Source: Holothuria scabra
Lineage: Eukaryota > Echinodermata > Holothuroidea > Aspidochirotida > Holothuriidae
Direction of reading: 5' to 3'
Assembly: GCA_037179385.1 (NCBI GenBank)
Contig: CM074195.1
Location: 31,824,222-31,888,221, forward strand
Length of the DNA stretch: 64,000 nt
Shown here: one piece after another, positions 10,031 through 19,320 of the stretch
Layout: each line of letters begins with the position of its first letter
Position numbering within the stretch: the stretch's first letter is position 1
The notes under the pieces: generated by a model
Databases searched by the model: none
Told to the model about the DNA's origin: nothing
Seen by the model: only the letters and a program-made list of their open reading frames with translations
Position numbers and translations under genes: made by a program

Positions 10031-11348
10031 TTTACCAATATTTGGCAACATGTTTGTGTTGTGGATTGTCCTTGCGATGTCTGTTACCATCGGGTGTCAG
10101 GAATGTATTCCGTGTCCAGGAGGGTGTACATGTTCAAGCTACCGTAATCTTAACTGCAGTGGTCTTGGACTTACTTCTGTTTTAGCTGGATGTGGAAATG
10201 GAATGATCGAAAAAATGTATTTTTCGAATAACAACATCACAATTATCGACTGGGGGAAGGTACCTCCAATAGACGGTTCGTTTTGTGAAATAAACTTTCA
10301 GAATAATAACATATTTGAATCTGTTGGTAGCATTTCAGCAGATAGCTGCTCCTTTTTGGATGTTGTTATTTCTAATAACAGCTTAACGACGGTTCCAACT
10401 GATTTCATTGTTTTTTACGGTCATGTATCGTTTCTAGACATAATACTAACGCACAGTTCAATAACCGAAATTATGCCAGGAGCAATCAAAATATACAATT
10501 CGAGTTCTGTACTTTTTGAGGTGGATCTATCCTTTAACAAACTGTCTTATATTCATCCTGGTGCGTTTGATCTAGATGTGTTTACGTTTGATCTCATTCT
10601 GAAGAACAACAACATTGTGTCCTTCTCAATTTTGAGTGCTTGGCGATCAGTTACAGAATCTCCATCTTCCCTTGATATTGACCTGAGTAATAATCTAATC
10701 GAGGAGATGCAATTGGAAAATGACAATGTCGAATTAAACGATTTCTACTACAGACATATTGACGTGAACCTTGACAACAACAATTGGAACTGCGATTGCA
10801 ATCATAAGAGCATTGCTTTTGACAATTCTACACTGAGAGGACTTGTACAAGGGTCTAATCGCGGATTTTTCCTCTGCAGTACACCGAATGTCCTACGAAA
10901 TGTGCCGGTTTTGTGGTTAGATGCAGAAGACTTTGTATGCCCTCCTCGTGTCGACACTCTTACAGACTTACAAGATATTGTAATCAATCCAGGACAAACT
11001 GCAATTCTGGTTTGCCCCGTGACGTATGCGGATCCTCCAATAACTCATTACGAATGGATCTTTTCACCACTACTTTCAACTGCTGAACGTAGACTGTTTG
11101 GGGAAGAATTTTGGGACGTTCGATTAACTCGTCGAACAAGTTCTAACATTATGGAAGTTAAGAATGTACAACGAGAGGGCGTTTATGAGTGTGAAGCAGT
11201 CAGTCCAGGTGGAAGGTTATCAGTTAATATCACTGTTTCTTTTGCTAAACTCAAGAAACTCAAGTCAACCGTGTCAACCGTCGAAGACAGCTCGAACAGT
11301 TCAAATTTTACTTCGCCCTTTTCGAGTAAATCAGTTAGGCCTACATAG
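9993..11348 (+). CDS. LRR and Ig domain cell-surface or secreted protein
   Basis: A 451-residue, intronless ectodomain. Hydrophobic signal segment at residues 20-35 (MFVLWIVLAMSVTIGC). Cys-rich LRR N-cap at 36-67 (CIPCPGGCTC). Roughly six irregular, Asn-rich LRRs from 70 to 260 (FSNNNIT, ISNNSLTTVP, LSFNKLSYIHPGAF, LKNNNIVSF, LSNNLIEEM). LRR C-cap at 263-316 (NNNWNCDCN ... LCSTP ... DFVCPP). One I-set-like Ig domain at 318-416 with Cys341, Trp355 and the YEC motif at 398-400. Ser/Thr-rich stalk 425-451 and several N-glycosylation sequons. Proteins of this layout act in cell recognition, neural guidance or immunity; no ligand can be inferred. The frame ends at TAG (11,346-11,348) just before a membrane-spanning coding segment in the same frame. 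Start: Met1 (9,993) or more likely Met20 (10,050), which directly precedes the signal core. Confidence 0.88.
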   Translation: MLERTIQFFCAYNLPIFGNMFVLWIVLAMSVTIGCQECIPCPGGCTCSSYRNLNCSGLGLTSVLAGCGNGMIEKMYFSNNNITIIDWGKVPPIDGSFCEINFQNNNIFESVGSISADSCSFLDVVISNNSLTTVPTDFIVFYGHVSFLDIILTHSSITEIMPGAIKIYNSSSVLFEVDLSFNKLSYIHPGAFDLDVFTFDLILKNNNIVSFSILSAWRSVTESPSSLDIDLSNNLIEEMQLENDNVELNDFYYRHIDVNLDNNNWNCDCNHKSIAFDNSTLRGLVQGSNRGFFLCSTPNVLRNVPVLWLDAEDFVCPPRVDTLTDLQDIVINPGQTAILVCPVTYADPPITHYEWIFSPLLSTAERRLFGEEFWDVRLTRRTSSNIMEVKNVQREGVYECEAVSPGGRLSVNITVSFAKLKKLKSTVSTVEDSSNSSNFTSPFSSKSVRPT

Positions 11349-11639
11349 GCCTACTTCTTTTTCAAAGTTCTGGTGGTAGTCTTATGTATTGTGACACTAT
11401 TCCTTAAATTTTCTACTGTGACTATGGCGGTACTAACATTTAAATTTTTAAAATTTTTTCGTGCTGAGAAAGCTATTGGACGAAAGTTTGATCGAGAAAC
11501 GACCAAACGAAAAAAAGGAAATCCTCGCCAACATGCAGTTGAGTACAACGAGTACCGAAGGCGTCCCGATGTTGACGAGGAGGAATATTGTGTACCATCG
11601 GAAGGAATCTATCAGACTTTGGGATCAAACAAGGCTTAA
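11349..11639 (+). CDS. In-frame continuation of the LRR-Ig gene: membrane segment and tail
   Basis: Directly after the TAG that ends the ectodomain, the same frame is open for 96 codons to TAA at 11,637. It encodes a long hydrophobic stretch (KVLVVVLCIVTLFLKF then TVTMAVLTFKFLKFF), then a basic juxtamembrane region (RAEKAIGRKF, TKRKKG), then an acidic tail with Tyr motifs YNEY, YCVP (Tyr codon 11,586) and YQTL (Tyr codon 11,610). This is the order expected of a type I receptor. Either the TAG is real and the protein is secreted, or it is removed by splicing, read through, or a null allele. A 42-nt GT-AG interval (11,326-11,367) covering the stop would keep the frame. Confidence 0.6.
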   Translation, partial: AYFFFKVLVVVLCIVTLFLKFSTVTMAVLTFKFLKFFRAEKAIGRKFDRETTKRKKGNPRQHAVEYNEYRRRPDVDEEEYCVPSEGIYQTLGSNKA

Positions 11640-12180
11640 GAACTTCGTTTTTGGTGGCAGAGGTTTTAAGTATTATGAACAGACTCAAATTTGTAATGGT
11701 TTACACGACAATGATTTAATGAAATTTTAAGAAGATCTCATGAAACCTTCTCTGGACATATGAATGAAGTGAGGAAACGTTTGACCTTATAAGTGTCCAT
11801 GCGGCCAAATCCACACTAAAGGTAGATTAACCGAACACACAAAATTAAGAGATAAATAACGATTATGGAAAAGATTTGTTACGTAAACTTATTACCAGAA
11901 CTTTCCTGTAATCTTTATGTTTTTCTTTCTTTTTTCTGTAAATTTACGGCTATCGTGAGCCAGTCTTTACAGTGTATGTTCCCGGCCTGACCTATTGTTC
12001 GTATATCCACCGTTTCTTTTGTAGACAAATAAGTAGAGACTTATTCCTTTACAAATTTACATGGTAACAATCAGATATAAGTTTTTATATATTTTGATAA
12101 TTTCTCAAAAGTTTACCCATCTAACACTTACCCTTTAACTGTATATCTTATGCCATTCATACCGCTATTCTATAAGTTTT
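11640..12180 (+). other. Probable 3' UTR and flank of the LRR-Ig gene
   Basis: Non-coding, AT-rich. Part of it (12,007-12,185) resembles the first 330 bases of the window. No AATAAA occurs close to the stop; the first clear one is at about 12,446, after the minisatellites. Confidence 0.4.
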
Positions 12181-12184
12181 AACA

Positions 12185-12420
12185 CTCTAAAATCAAAAGG
12201 GTGAACTTAGTCACCCTCCAATAGAGTGAAAAGTGTGAATTCACTCCAGAAAGAGTGAGTTCACTCCAAGAAGAGTGAATTCATTCCAGGAAGAGTAAAA
12301 ATTCACCCTTCTACAAATGCCTAATTTTACTTAAGTGAAAATTGAACTCCACTTATGCATTACATTAAAGTAAAATGCATTTCACCAAAGTAAAATGCTT
12401 GTCACTTAAGTGGAATTGTG
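12185..12420. repeat. Two adjoining minisatellites: GAGTGAATTCACTCC and ACTTAAGT
   Basis: From about 12,200 to 12,310 there are about five units of ~20 bp built on AAGAGTGAATTCACTCCAG. From 12,318 to 12,420 there are four or five units of ~24 bp built on CACTTAAGTGGAATT, the motif also present at 2,851-2,935. Both cores are short palindromes. Confidence 0.65.
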
Positions 12421-12429
12421 AGGTATATT

Positions 12430-13325
12430 CTAAATAGTTATTTCGAATAAACGAAATATTACTTCGAATATACGATTTTTTTTTCTTCTTGCATGTCCCT
12501 TTACGGGCTCCGTACGTTTCAATTCAAACTCTGCGCTTAAGTTGCGGGCATCGTTGCCACTGCCATAGGTACCATAATTTCTTGTAAAACATTGATCTAG
12601 TTTGAACTCAAGTTTGAAACTGTATCTTGCGAGGAAGTTTGGTAATTGCTGGGAAGAGGGAATATAGGCTATCAACTTCCAAGGAAGACGGGGGTGGGTG
12701 TAGGAGTGGGATGGTTAAGTTTTAGACGGAGATTGGGAGAGTTAAAACTTGGTTACTTGCCCACGAAAAAGAGTTACCGGTAATAACACTTCGTCATTCA
12801 ATTTTTTTTTCCATTTTTTTGCAATGAACTGATTTTCTCGAATTACAGCACATTTGGTATGCGCTATGCCTACACTAGCTAGCCTGCTCCACCACATTTA
12901 CTCTTACTCCGAATCTTCTTGCCTATTGACTTGCCTACCGTACCTTGATTATGGGATGTAGTTTTAGAAGTAAAATAAAAATCCATTCTCTCTGTGACCT
13001 ATGAAATTTGACAGAGAGCCTTTGCACTCTTCGATAGGCTGTTAGGGGTCTTATCAATATACCTTCATGCAAGAATTTCTTGGACTATATATTTCGGTAG
13101 TTCAGGCTGAATAAAAGAAACTTGATGTATGCTGAGCGAGAACAGAGGTTTACCAAGTTTGGCGTTGGAACCATTTTTTATTTCTAAGGTAGCCCGTAGA
13201 TAGCAGGGGCCGCACGCAACCGAAATTGACGCACTATGAAGATCAGAAATGACCTGTGCCCTAATGTATATTAGTATGTCCCCCCTGAAAAAATATTCCG
13301 CCCACTCAGAGATGTTGCTCCCCAC
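12430..13325. other. Intergenic, no recognisable gene
   Basis: Short open frames at 12,430-12,675 and 13,065-13,325 on the minus strand show no domain, signal or repeat-copy support. Nothing else seen. Confidence 0.4.
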
Positions 13326-13680
13326 TCAACATGTCTACAAGGGCCACATGGGTTAGGCATGGGATGCTATGTGGGGTCCGCATGGGATTCTCACATGGTC
13401 CTTATGAAGATTTTGTCCATGAAGCCCTTGTGGGCTCTACGTGGACTAACTTCAATGGGCCCATCTAGGTCCCATCTCGGAAGCCCACATGGGGAGCACA
13501 TGGGCCAAAAATGGGCTGTTTGGTGGCATCTGGGTCCCTGCTGGGTTACATGCTGTGCTTATGCTGGAAAAATACGTATTTGACAGGTGTTCCTAGGTGG
13601 GCCCCTACTGGGCTTGCCCAGCTGGGCAGAAGCCGGGCCCCGGTTGAACCCGGGCTAACCTACCTGAGGTTGGTCCCACT
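13326..13680. repeat. CCACATGGG / GGGCCC degenerate repeat, proximal part
   Basis: Imperfect repetition of GGGCCACATGGG, GGGCCCATCTAGG, GCCCACATGGGG and CACATGGGCC, ending with the GC-rich GCTGGGCAGAAGCCGGGCCC and ACCCGGGCTAACC. Its words match the longer array at 14,320-14,950. The two parts probably belong to one dispersed element with about 600 bp of other sequence between them. Confidence 0.55.
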
Positions 13681-14280
13681 AGCTTAGCAACGGAAAATCT
13701 GATGTAACTTTCCTTCTTCAAGTCCTAAAAAGCTATCGATGCCAGCAATTGAGAAACATGATTTTCTGCAAGAATTCACCATTGCCAGCTTTACTTTATT
13801 TCAATTAGTAATGCATTAAGTGATTAACACAATTTTCCTTTGAAAAAATCGGAATGTTCCATAAAGATGAAAGGTATATAAACCTGGTGTTCCAATATAA
13901 CTTCACACCATTTTAAACATATACTTTTCTCAAATTGTTTCCGCTAAAAATTCCCACATGTTTAGTCCCAAAACAAAATATGATAAAATACGTAGGACCA
14001 ACATTTTCTGAAGCAAAGGGTTAATCCCCTCAATAGCATTAAATTTTCATAATTTGACCGGCCCAATTAACGACTCGAGGCCTAAAATAAGTACATAGAC
14101 ACTCTCCCAAGAAAACAACCCTTCTGTGTGGATGCCTCGATACCCATCCTATTAGTTGCTCCGGGGAAGGGGAACTACGTAGAATACGCTTTTTGAAGAT
14201 TCACATAAGTTCAGTTATTCAGTTGTCATGGTAACTCAATAAACTGAACTGTCTCACAGTTTTTCACCTTGGCAGTCACC
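13681..14280. other. AT-rich spacer between the two CATGTGGG arrays
   Basis: No gene or repeat recognised. It may be the body of an element whose ends are the two CATGTGGG-rich regions. Confidence 0.35.
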
Positions 14281-14319
14281 GTTAGTGACACGCCCGTAGC
14301 CAGACAAGGTACAGGAGGG

Positions 14320-14950
14320 ACCCAATCAACGGGCCCACGTGTGACCCATCGTGGGTTACCTGTGGACACCATGGAATTTTCATGGGCATGGGGTAATATG
14401 GGCAATGTTTGTGAGGCCCATGTGGGTGTTATGTGGGTGTTGTGTGGGCAGAGGATCGTGGGTAAATAATAAGCTAACTTTAATAGGGCCCATGTGGGTT
14501 GAATCTGGGTGATGTATGGGCAGATGTAAATGGGCAAATGATAGGCTAATCTTAATGGGGTCCATGTGGGTTTTGTATGGCAGATGTTTGTGGGCGAATT
14601 ATGGGTTGACTATAATATTGCCCATGTGGGTAATATATGGGCGCTGTGTTGGCATCTGTTCACGGGAAAATGGTGGGCTGACTTCAGTGGGGCCCATTTG
14701 GATTTTACATGGGTATGTGTCAATGGGCTAATGATGGGATTATGATAATGGGGCCCATGAAGTTTAACTGTGGGTATTGTATGAGCAGATGTTATTGGGC
14801 TAATGATGTGTTGACTTTAATGGGCCCGTGTGGGTTTTGTATTGGCAGATGTTTGTCGGTGAATGATGGGCTGACTTAAATGGGCCCATGTGGTTTGAAT
14901 TTTGTTCTGCGTGGGCATTTTTCCGTGGGCAAATAATGGGCTAACTTCCA
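14320..14950. repeat. GGGCCCATGTGGG tandem array
   Basis: About eight degenerate units of roughly 60-80 bp. Each runs GGGCCCATGTGGGTT, then TGTATGGGCAGATGT, then GGGC-AATGATGGGCTGA and CTT-AATG. Open frames in both directions here (for example 14,226-14,537 and 14,516-14,731) are created by the repeat and are not genes. Confidence 0.8.
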
Positions 14951-14959
14951 GAAAGCACT

Positions 14960-15480
14960 GACCATTGATGCATAAACGGTGTCCTCAACTTAAACGCAGA
15001 GTATGAATTGAAACGCGGATTATACAGGTGCCGAAAATTTTCGTTTGAGGTCGGCGATAAGCCACATCAAGACGAGTAGTACGAATGAGTGACCTCTATC
15101 GCCGACCTCTATCACCGAGTGTGCGGCAACCTAGGTCGGCGGAGAAGTATGAACCTAGCTGTACTCCTACAGAACATCGTTCTAACCATTCAAACAAACA
15201 ACATAATTTCGAAAGTGGAAAGAAGAGCAGGTGCAAGCAGGAGATTTGAAGAAATTGTGTTTGCAAAATATTTGAGTAAAGAGTGAACTTTTGAAAAAAT
15301 AAGAACAAAATAAACAAATATAAAAATATAAATGACGGGGAGTAGAAAGCTGGGTAAAGGGAGCAGGGGAGATTTTTTCCATCCGACCCCCCCCCCCCAA
15401 CCCGCTTTTATGGCGCCTCTTGTTGTATGAAAGAGGAATGTCTGTCACAATGCTATTAACATATTCTCATAATTTTTATC
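14960..15480. other. No recognisable gene; poly(C) tract
   Basis: Contains a run of about 11 C near 15,389 and a short inverted region GAGGTCGGCGATA / TATCGCCGACCTC around 15,047-15,110. No coding sequence supported. Confidence 0.4.
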
Positions 15481-15944
15481 CCACTGTACAAATTCAGCTA
15501 CATTTTCTCCGATCTCACCAATTACTTGTGCATGACGCAATTAATATCACTGTTAATACAAATAAGTCAAAGTGGTGTCTGGCTTGACTAACCACATTAG
15601 TCACTCATATTTGACTACGTTGTAATGATATCTGATTAATTTTGTAGTGGTGAATATCAGTCAAAACTTAGTCAATGAGGCTCTTCACATTTGCTAGGAA
15701 CGAGTTCAACTGGGTCAAGTATTAGTCAATATTGTTGACCAACGTGATTAGTCAGTTGAGGCACCGTTTTGGACTAATTTGTGATTTTTCAATGTTATTA
15801 TACACCACGATAAGACTGGGAAAGTAGTAACGAAAAGAGGAACCGTAACATTCATATTATTTCAACGATGATTCATATAATTACTTCTACATATGTATTT
15901 ATTCATTAGTGTGGAAGTTTAATTTATCATTCGTAGATCAGAGG

Positions 15945-16050
15945 GCCGTTCCACAAAGAGTTACGCACAATCTTAAGTTTGATTCACCATACATAAGCCA
16001 ACAGTAAATCAAACTTAAGATCGTGGGTAACTCTTTGTGGAACGGGCCCC
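15945..16050. repeat. Fold-back MITE, GGCCGTTCCACAAAGAG family, copy 2
   Basis: The arms GGGCCGTTCCACAAAGAG and CTCTTTGTGGAACGGGCCCC enclose the same interior as 868-973 (TTACGCACAATCTTAAGTTT, with AACTTAAGATCGTGGGTAA on the other arm). More diverged than copy 1. Both copies are followed by AGGT-TATGTGTAAT. Confidence 0.8.
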
Positions 16051-16104
16051 AGGTGTATGTGTAATGCTGACTGTGAAATGCACGGTGCCATTTAAACGGG
16101 AACT

Positions 16105-16845
16105 TCACAACGAGTGCAGCGTGGCTGACAGGAAATGAGGTAAGCCTCTCCCTGTTGGTTTTGGTCGGACACAGTATATGAAATAATCGTCTAACATGGT
16201 ATCGATGTCCGCTGCCCTCTTTTCACATTGCAAGATAAGAGCGCCACCATTCATATCTGTGTGACTGTGAGCGTCTATCAATAAAACGTGATTATCGTTT
16301 GTAGGAAGAAAAACAATCGCTGTTTCATCTAAACAAAACAGAAGTGACTGGCTTTTGACTGGATCAAGTCGAGTCAGGGAATCTCTGAGTTTTTTCACCA
16401 TGTTTAACAGTGTTGATCTTTGACGTGGACTCGAATGACATCAGTAGAGCACTCCTCTCCCTAAGTCCGATATGGGACCAAGACATTTCATTCAAGTCGT
16501 AAGTGTCTTTCAGAATTTGAAATGCTTCAATGGGTGACGAGGCGGGTTGTGTGTGCCTAGGGCCGTTCGTTGTAGTTTGTTTCCCATAGACAGCATACCT
16601 CGCAACCAGTTTGCAATGTGCGGTTCACAAACTGGAAGGTCTTTGTGGAAATTCACTCCGGAATCTAGTTGGAACTGATAGAATGTGATGCCAAGGAGGG
16701 CGTGGTTAATGACACACGATCTGATATGGCATGCACCATTAAGGTTGTAGTTATACTGTGATGTACCCCGGCAAAAGATCCAACCATTTTCAAGGGTGCA
16801 GGGATGAGATGGCTGGTCGGTGTACCACTTTTGATGTTCAGATGT
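16105..16845 (-). pseudogene. Protease-like gene remnant, exon 2, copy B
   Basis: Minus strand. It follows a T-rich tract and ACTTCAACAG, then encodes CTLENGWIFCRGTSQYNYNL, RSCVINHALLG, HIANWLRGMLSMGNKL and, in the 3' half, LDETAIVFLPTNDNHVLLID, then AHSH, and MLDDYFIY. Compared with copies A and C a G is missing near 16,542, which shifts the frame. An extra base in the run near 16,392 (shared with copy C) shifts it again. Both putative catalytic motifs remain, but not in one frame. Same family inference as copy A. Confidence 0.45.
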
Positions 16846-17007
16846 CTGTTGAAGTAAAAAAAAAATTAACACAACAATTTATCTTTAATTATAAGTTGTA
16901 ACTTTTCTCTGAAATGTTATGAACCATTGTTTAAATACCAGTTACAACGCCCCAGGTGTATGTGTAATGCTGACTGTGAAATACACGGTGCCATTTAAAC
17001 GGGAACT

Positions 17008-17723
17008 TCACAACGAGTGCAGCGTGGCTGACAGGAAATGAGGTAAGCCTCTCCCTGTTGGTTTTGGTCGGACACAGCATATGAAATAATCGTCTAACAT
17101 AGTATCGATGTCCGCTGCCCTCTTTTCACATTGCAAGATAAGAGCGCCACCATTCATATCTGTGTGACTGTGGGCGTCTATCAATAAAACGTGATTATCG
17201 TTTGTAGGAAGAAAAACAATCGCTGATTCATCTAAACAAAACAGAAGTGACTGGCTTTTGACTGGATCAAGTCGAATCAGGGAATCTCTGAGTTTTTTCA
17301 CCATGTTTAACAGCGTTGATCTTTGACGTGGACTCGAATGACATCAGTAGAGCACTAAGACATTTCATTCAAGTCGTAAGTGTCTTTCAGAATTTGAAAT
17401 GCTTCAATGGGTGACGAGGGCGGGTTGTGTGTGCCTAGGGCCGTTCGTTGTAGTTTGTTTCCCATAGACAGCATACCTCGCAACCAGTTTGCAATGTGCG
17501 GTTCACAAACTGGAAGGTCTTTGTGGAATTTCACTCCGGAATCTAGTTGGAACTGATAGAATGTGATGCCAAGGAGGGCGTGGTTAATGACACACGATCT
17601 GATATGGCATGCACCATTAAGGTTGTAGTTATACTGTGATGTACCCCGGCAAAAGATCCAACCAATTTCAAGGGTGCAGGGATGAGATGGCTGGTCGGTG
17701 TACCACTTTTGATGTTCAGATGT
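17008..17723 (-). pseudogene. Protease-like gene remnant, exon 2, copy C
   Basis: Minus strand. Near-identical to copy B. It keeps the G that copy B lost near 16,542, but lacks about 26 bp near 17,355 (the part between AGAGCACT and AAGACATTTC) and shares the extra base near 17,295. Still ends in RPKPTGRGLPHFLS. The shared lesion shows the exon was already disabled, or had an altered start, before the tandem duplication. Confidence 0.45.
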
Positions 17724-18083
17724 CTGTTGAAGTAAAAAAAAAAATTAACACAACAATTTATCTTTAATTATAAGTTGTAACTTTACACTGAAATGTTATG
17801 AACCATTGTTTAAATACCAGTTTCAACGCAATGGGAATAAATCAAACTTACATTTGAGATACGCTGAAAAGAATGTTTCCGTGACAAAATATGAAAATTT
17901 CATAAAAATTTCCTTCTCCATATATTGGTGTAAACTCTACACTAAAAGTGAGTTACTGTCATATGTAGAAGAAACGTCTTACATTAGGAAGATTCCATCC
18001 GCGGAAGTGCATTTCTATTCCTTGTAGGGAAGACAGGGCTTAAATATTTTCCGTGGTATCAAGTGAAGGGTTCAAAATATTAC

Positions 18084-18190
18084 CTCTGCAGGTGGATTAG
18101 GATCTTCTGCATCAGAGAGCACCTTGTCCCAGCAGAAGATGACATCATCGCTAAGCTCTCTGACGCCATTCCGTGTTACCAACTATGAAG
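18084..18190 (-). pseudogene. Protease-like gene remnant, exon 1 of the right block
   Basis: Encodes RELSDDVIFCWDKVLSD followed by AEDPNPPAE on the minus strand and ends at GTAATATT, matching 4,599-4,718. It is separated from exon 2 copy C by a 360-bp interval with GT and AG ends. One first exon thus faces two tandem second exons (C then B). Confidence 0.4.
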
Positions 18191-18486
18191 ACATGTCACT
18201 AGCATCAATCTTTTCTTTATGCAAGAAAGAGTCTCTTTGCCGACATTCTCTCCCCCGTTTGAAGTAAGAGTCGTAAAGGGAACTCGTCGTCTACATTGTT
18301 TACGTAATTTACGTAATCTTTTCCCGGAGAGCTTCGGGAATCCGATGAAGCCGAAGCAAGCCGAAAGAAAATGCCAGACATCCTTCTTCTCTGTATCGTT
18401 GGCGAGAGAAAGAGAGGGCGGTGTTAACGGTCTTGAGATTTCAGAGATTTCTGCAAGAAAACATGAAATTGTTTTACAGCAATAGG

Positions 18487-19320
18487 CTATTTGGGTTTGT
18501 AGAAGATGAAGTTTATTTTCTACAAGAAAGGAATCGGGGGCTTTGGAAACCGTGTACCTTTACTAAGCTATTTTTGTGTAACGTTTAAAAAGGTCAAAAG
18601 ATTTATTCTTTCCTATAATTACACTTTATAAGGGCACCATCCCCGCTCTGCCCCAAATGATCTCAGTGATGATTATGCATACAAGTACAACCATGGCTAT
18701 TTGTACCAATACACTTAGCCTATTAAAACCTAAGCCACTTCATGCAATCGCAAAGTTACTTTAAGTCACGTGTTCAATATGTCTCACAGGACAGGGTTGA
18801 GGGAGGATCCAGAGAAAAAGGTCCTTCCCTTCATGAGTGTGAAAGTTACCGATTGAAAAGGTTTTAAAAATGTAACCTCGAGAATATCCCGACATTCCTT
18901 TACCTAACTTTGTACCTTATACGCAGTCATAGTCACTACTCCAGGGAACAAAGCCATCTGATGTCCATGACGAATTGGTCACGGTAAAAATATACACTTG
19001 ATATCCTTCCTTGCCAAACTACACAATTTGATGATTGACAGACCAGGGAGTCTTCTAAACAGACAGCAATACTCCATGCAAATACTAATCCAAATCAAGA
19101 AACCCTAGCCATAGTATGCAGAGCACGCAGAGGGGGTTTTGATTATAGTCCTGCCCAAAGTACCGTGTAATTTTTTGCAACCTTAGTGGACTAGAGTTCG
19201 GTGAAGTGATTATAATAGACCTCCAGCGGTGGGTTTGGAAACTTGATATACCTCACTTGAACAAAAGATTACTGAGGTTAGAAAATCAACTTTTACCGCA
19301 ATTGAAACAGCGTGTCCCTA
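18487..19320. other. Non-coding part of the right block
   Basis: Only short pieces match the left block. No gene seen. Confidence 0.35.

Larger units (their letters stand above)
16047..17818. repeat. Tandem duplication with 903-bp period containing a protease-like exon
   Basis: CCCCAGGTGTATGTGTAATG begins at 16,047 and again at 16,950. The second copy runs to ACCATTGTTTAAATACCAGTT near 17,818. Each unit holds one complete exon 2 of the protease-like remnant plus its 3' splice site. The units differ at few positions, so the duplication is recent relative to the 3.0-6.1 / 15.5-20.0 kb duplication. Confidence 0.85.

Noticed and set aside
14226..14731. Overlapping frames of 66-103 codons on both strands
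   Set aside because: They are produced by the GGGCCCATGTGGG tandem repeat, which lacks stops in several frames.
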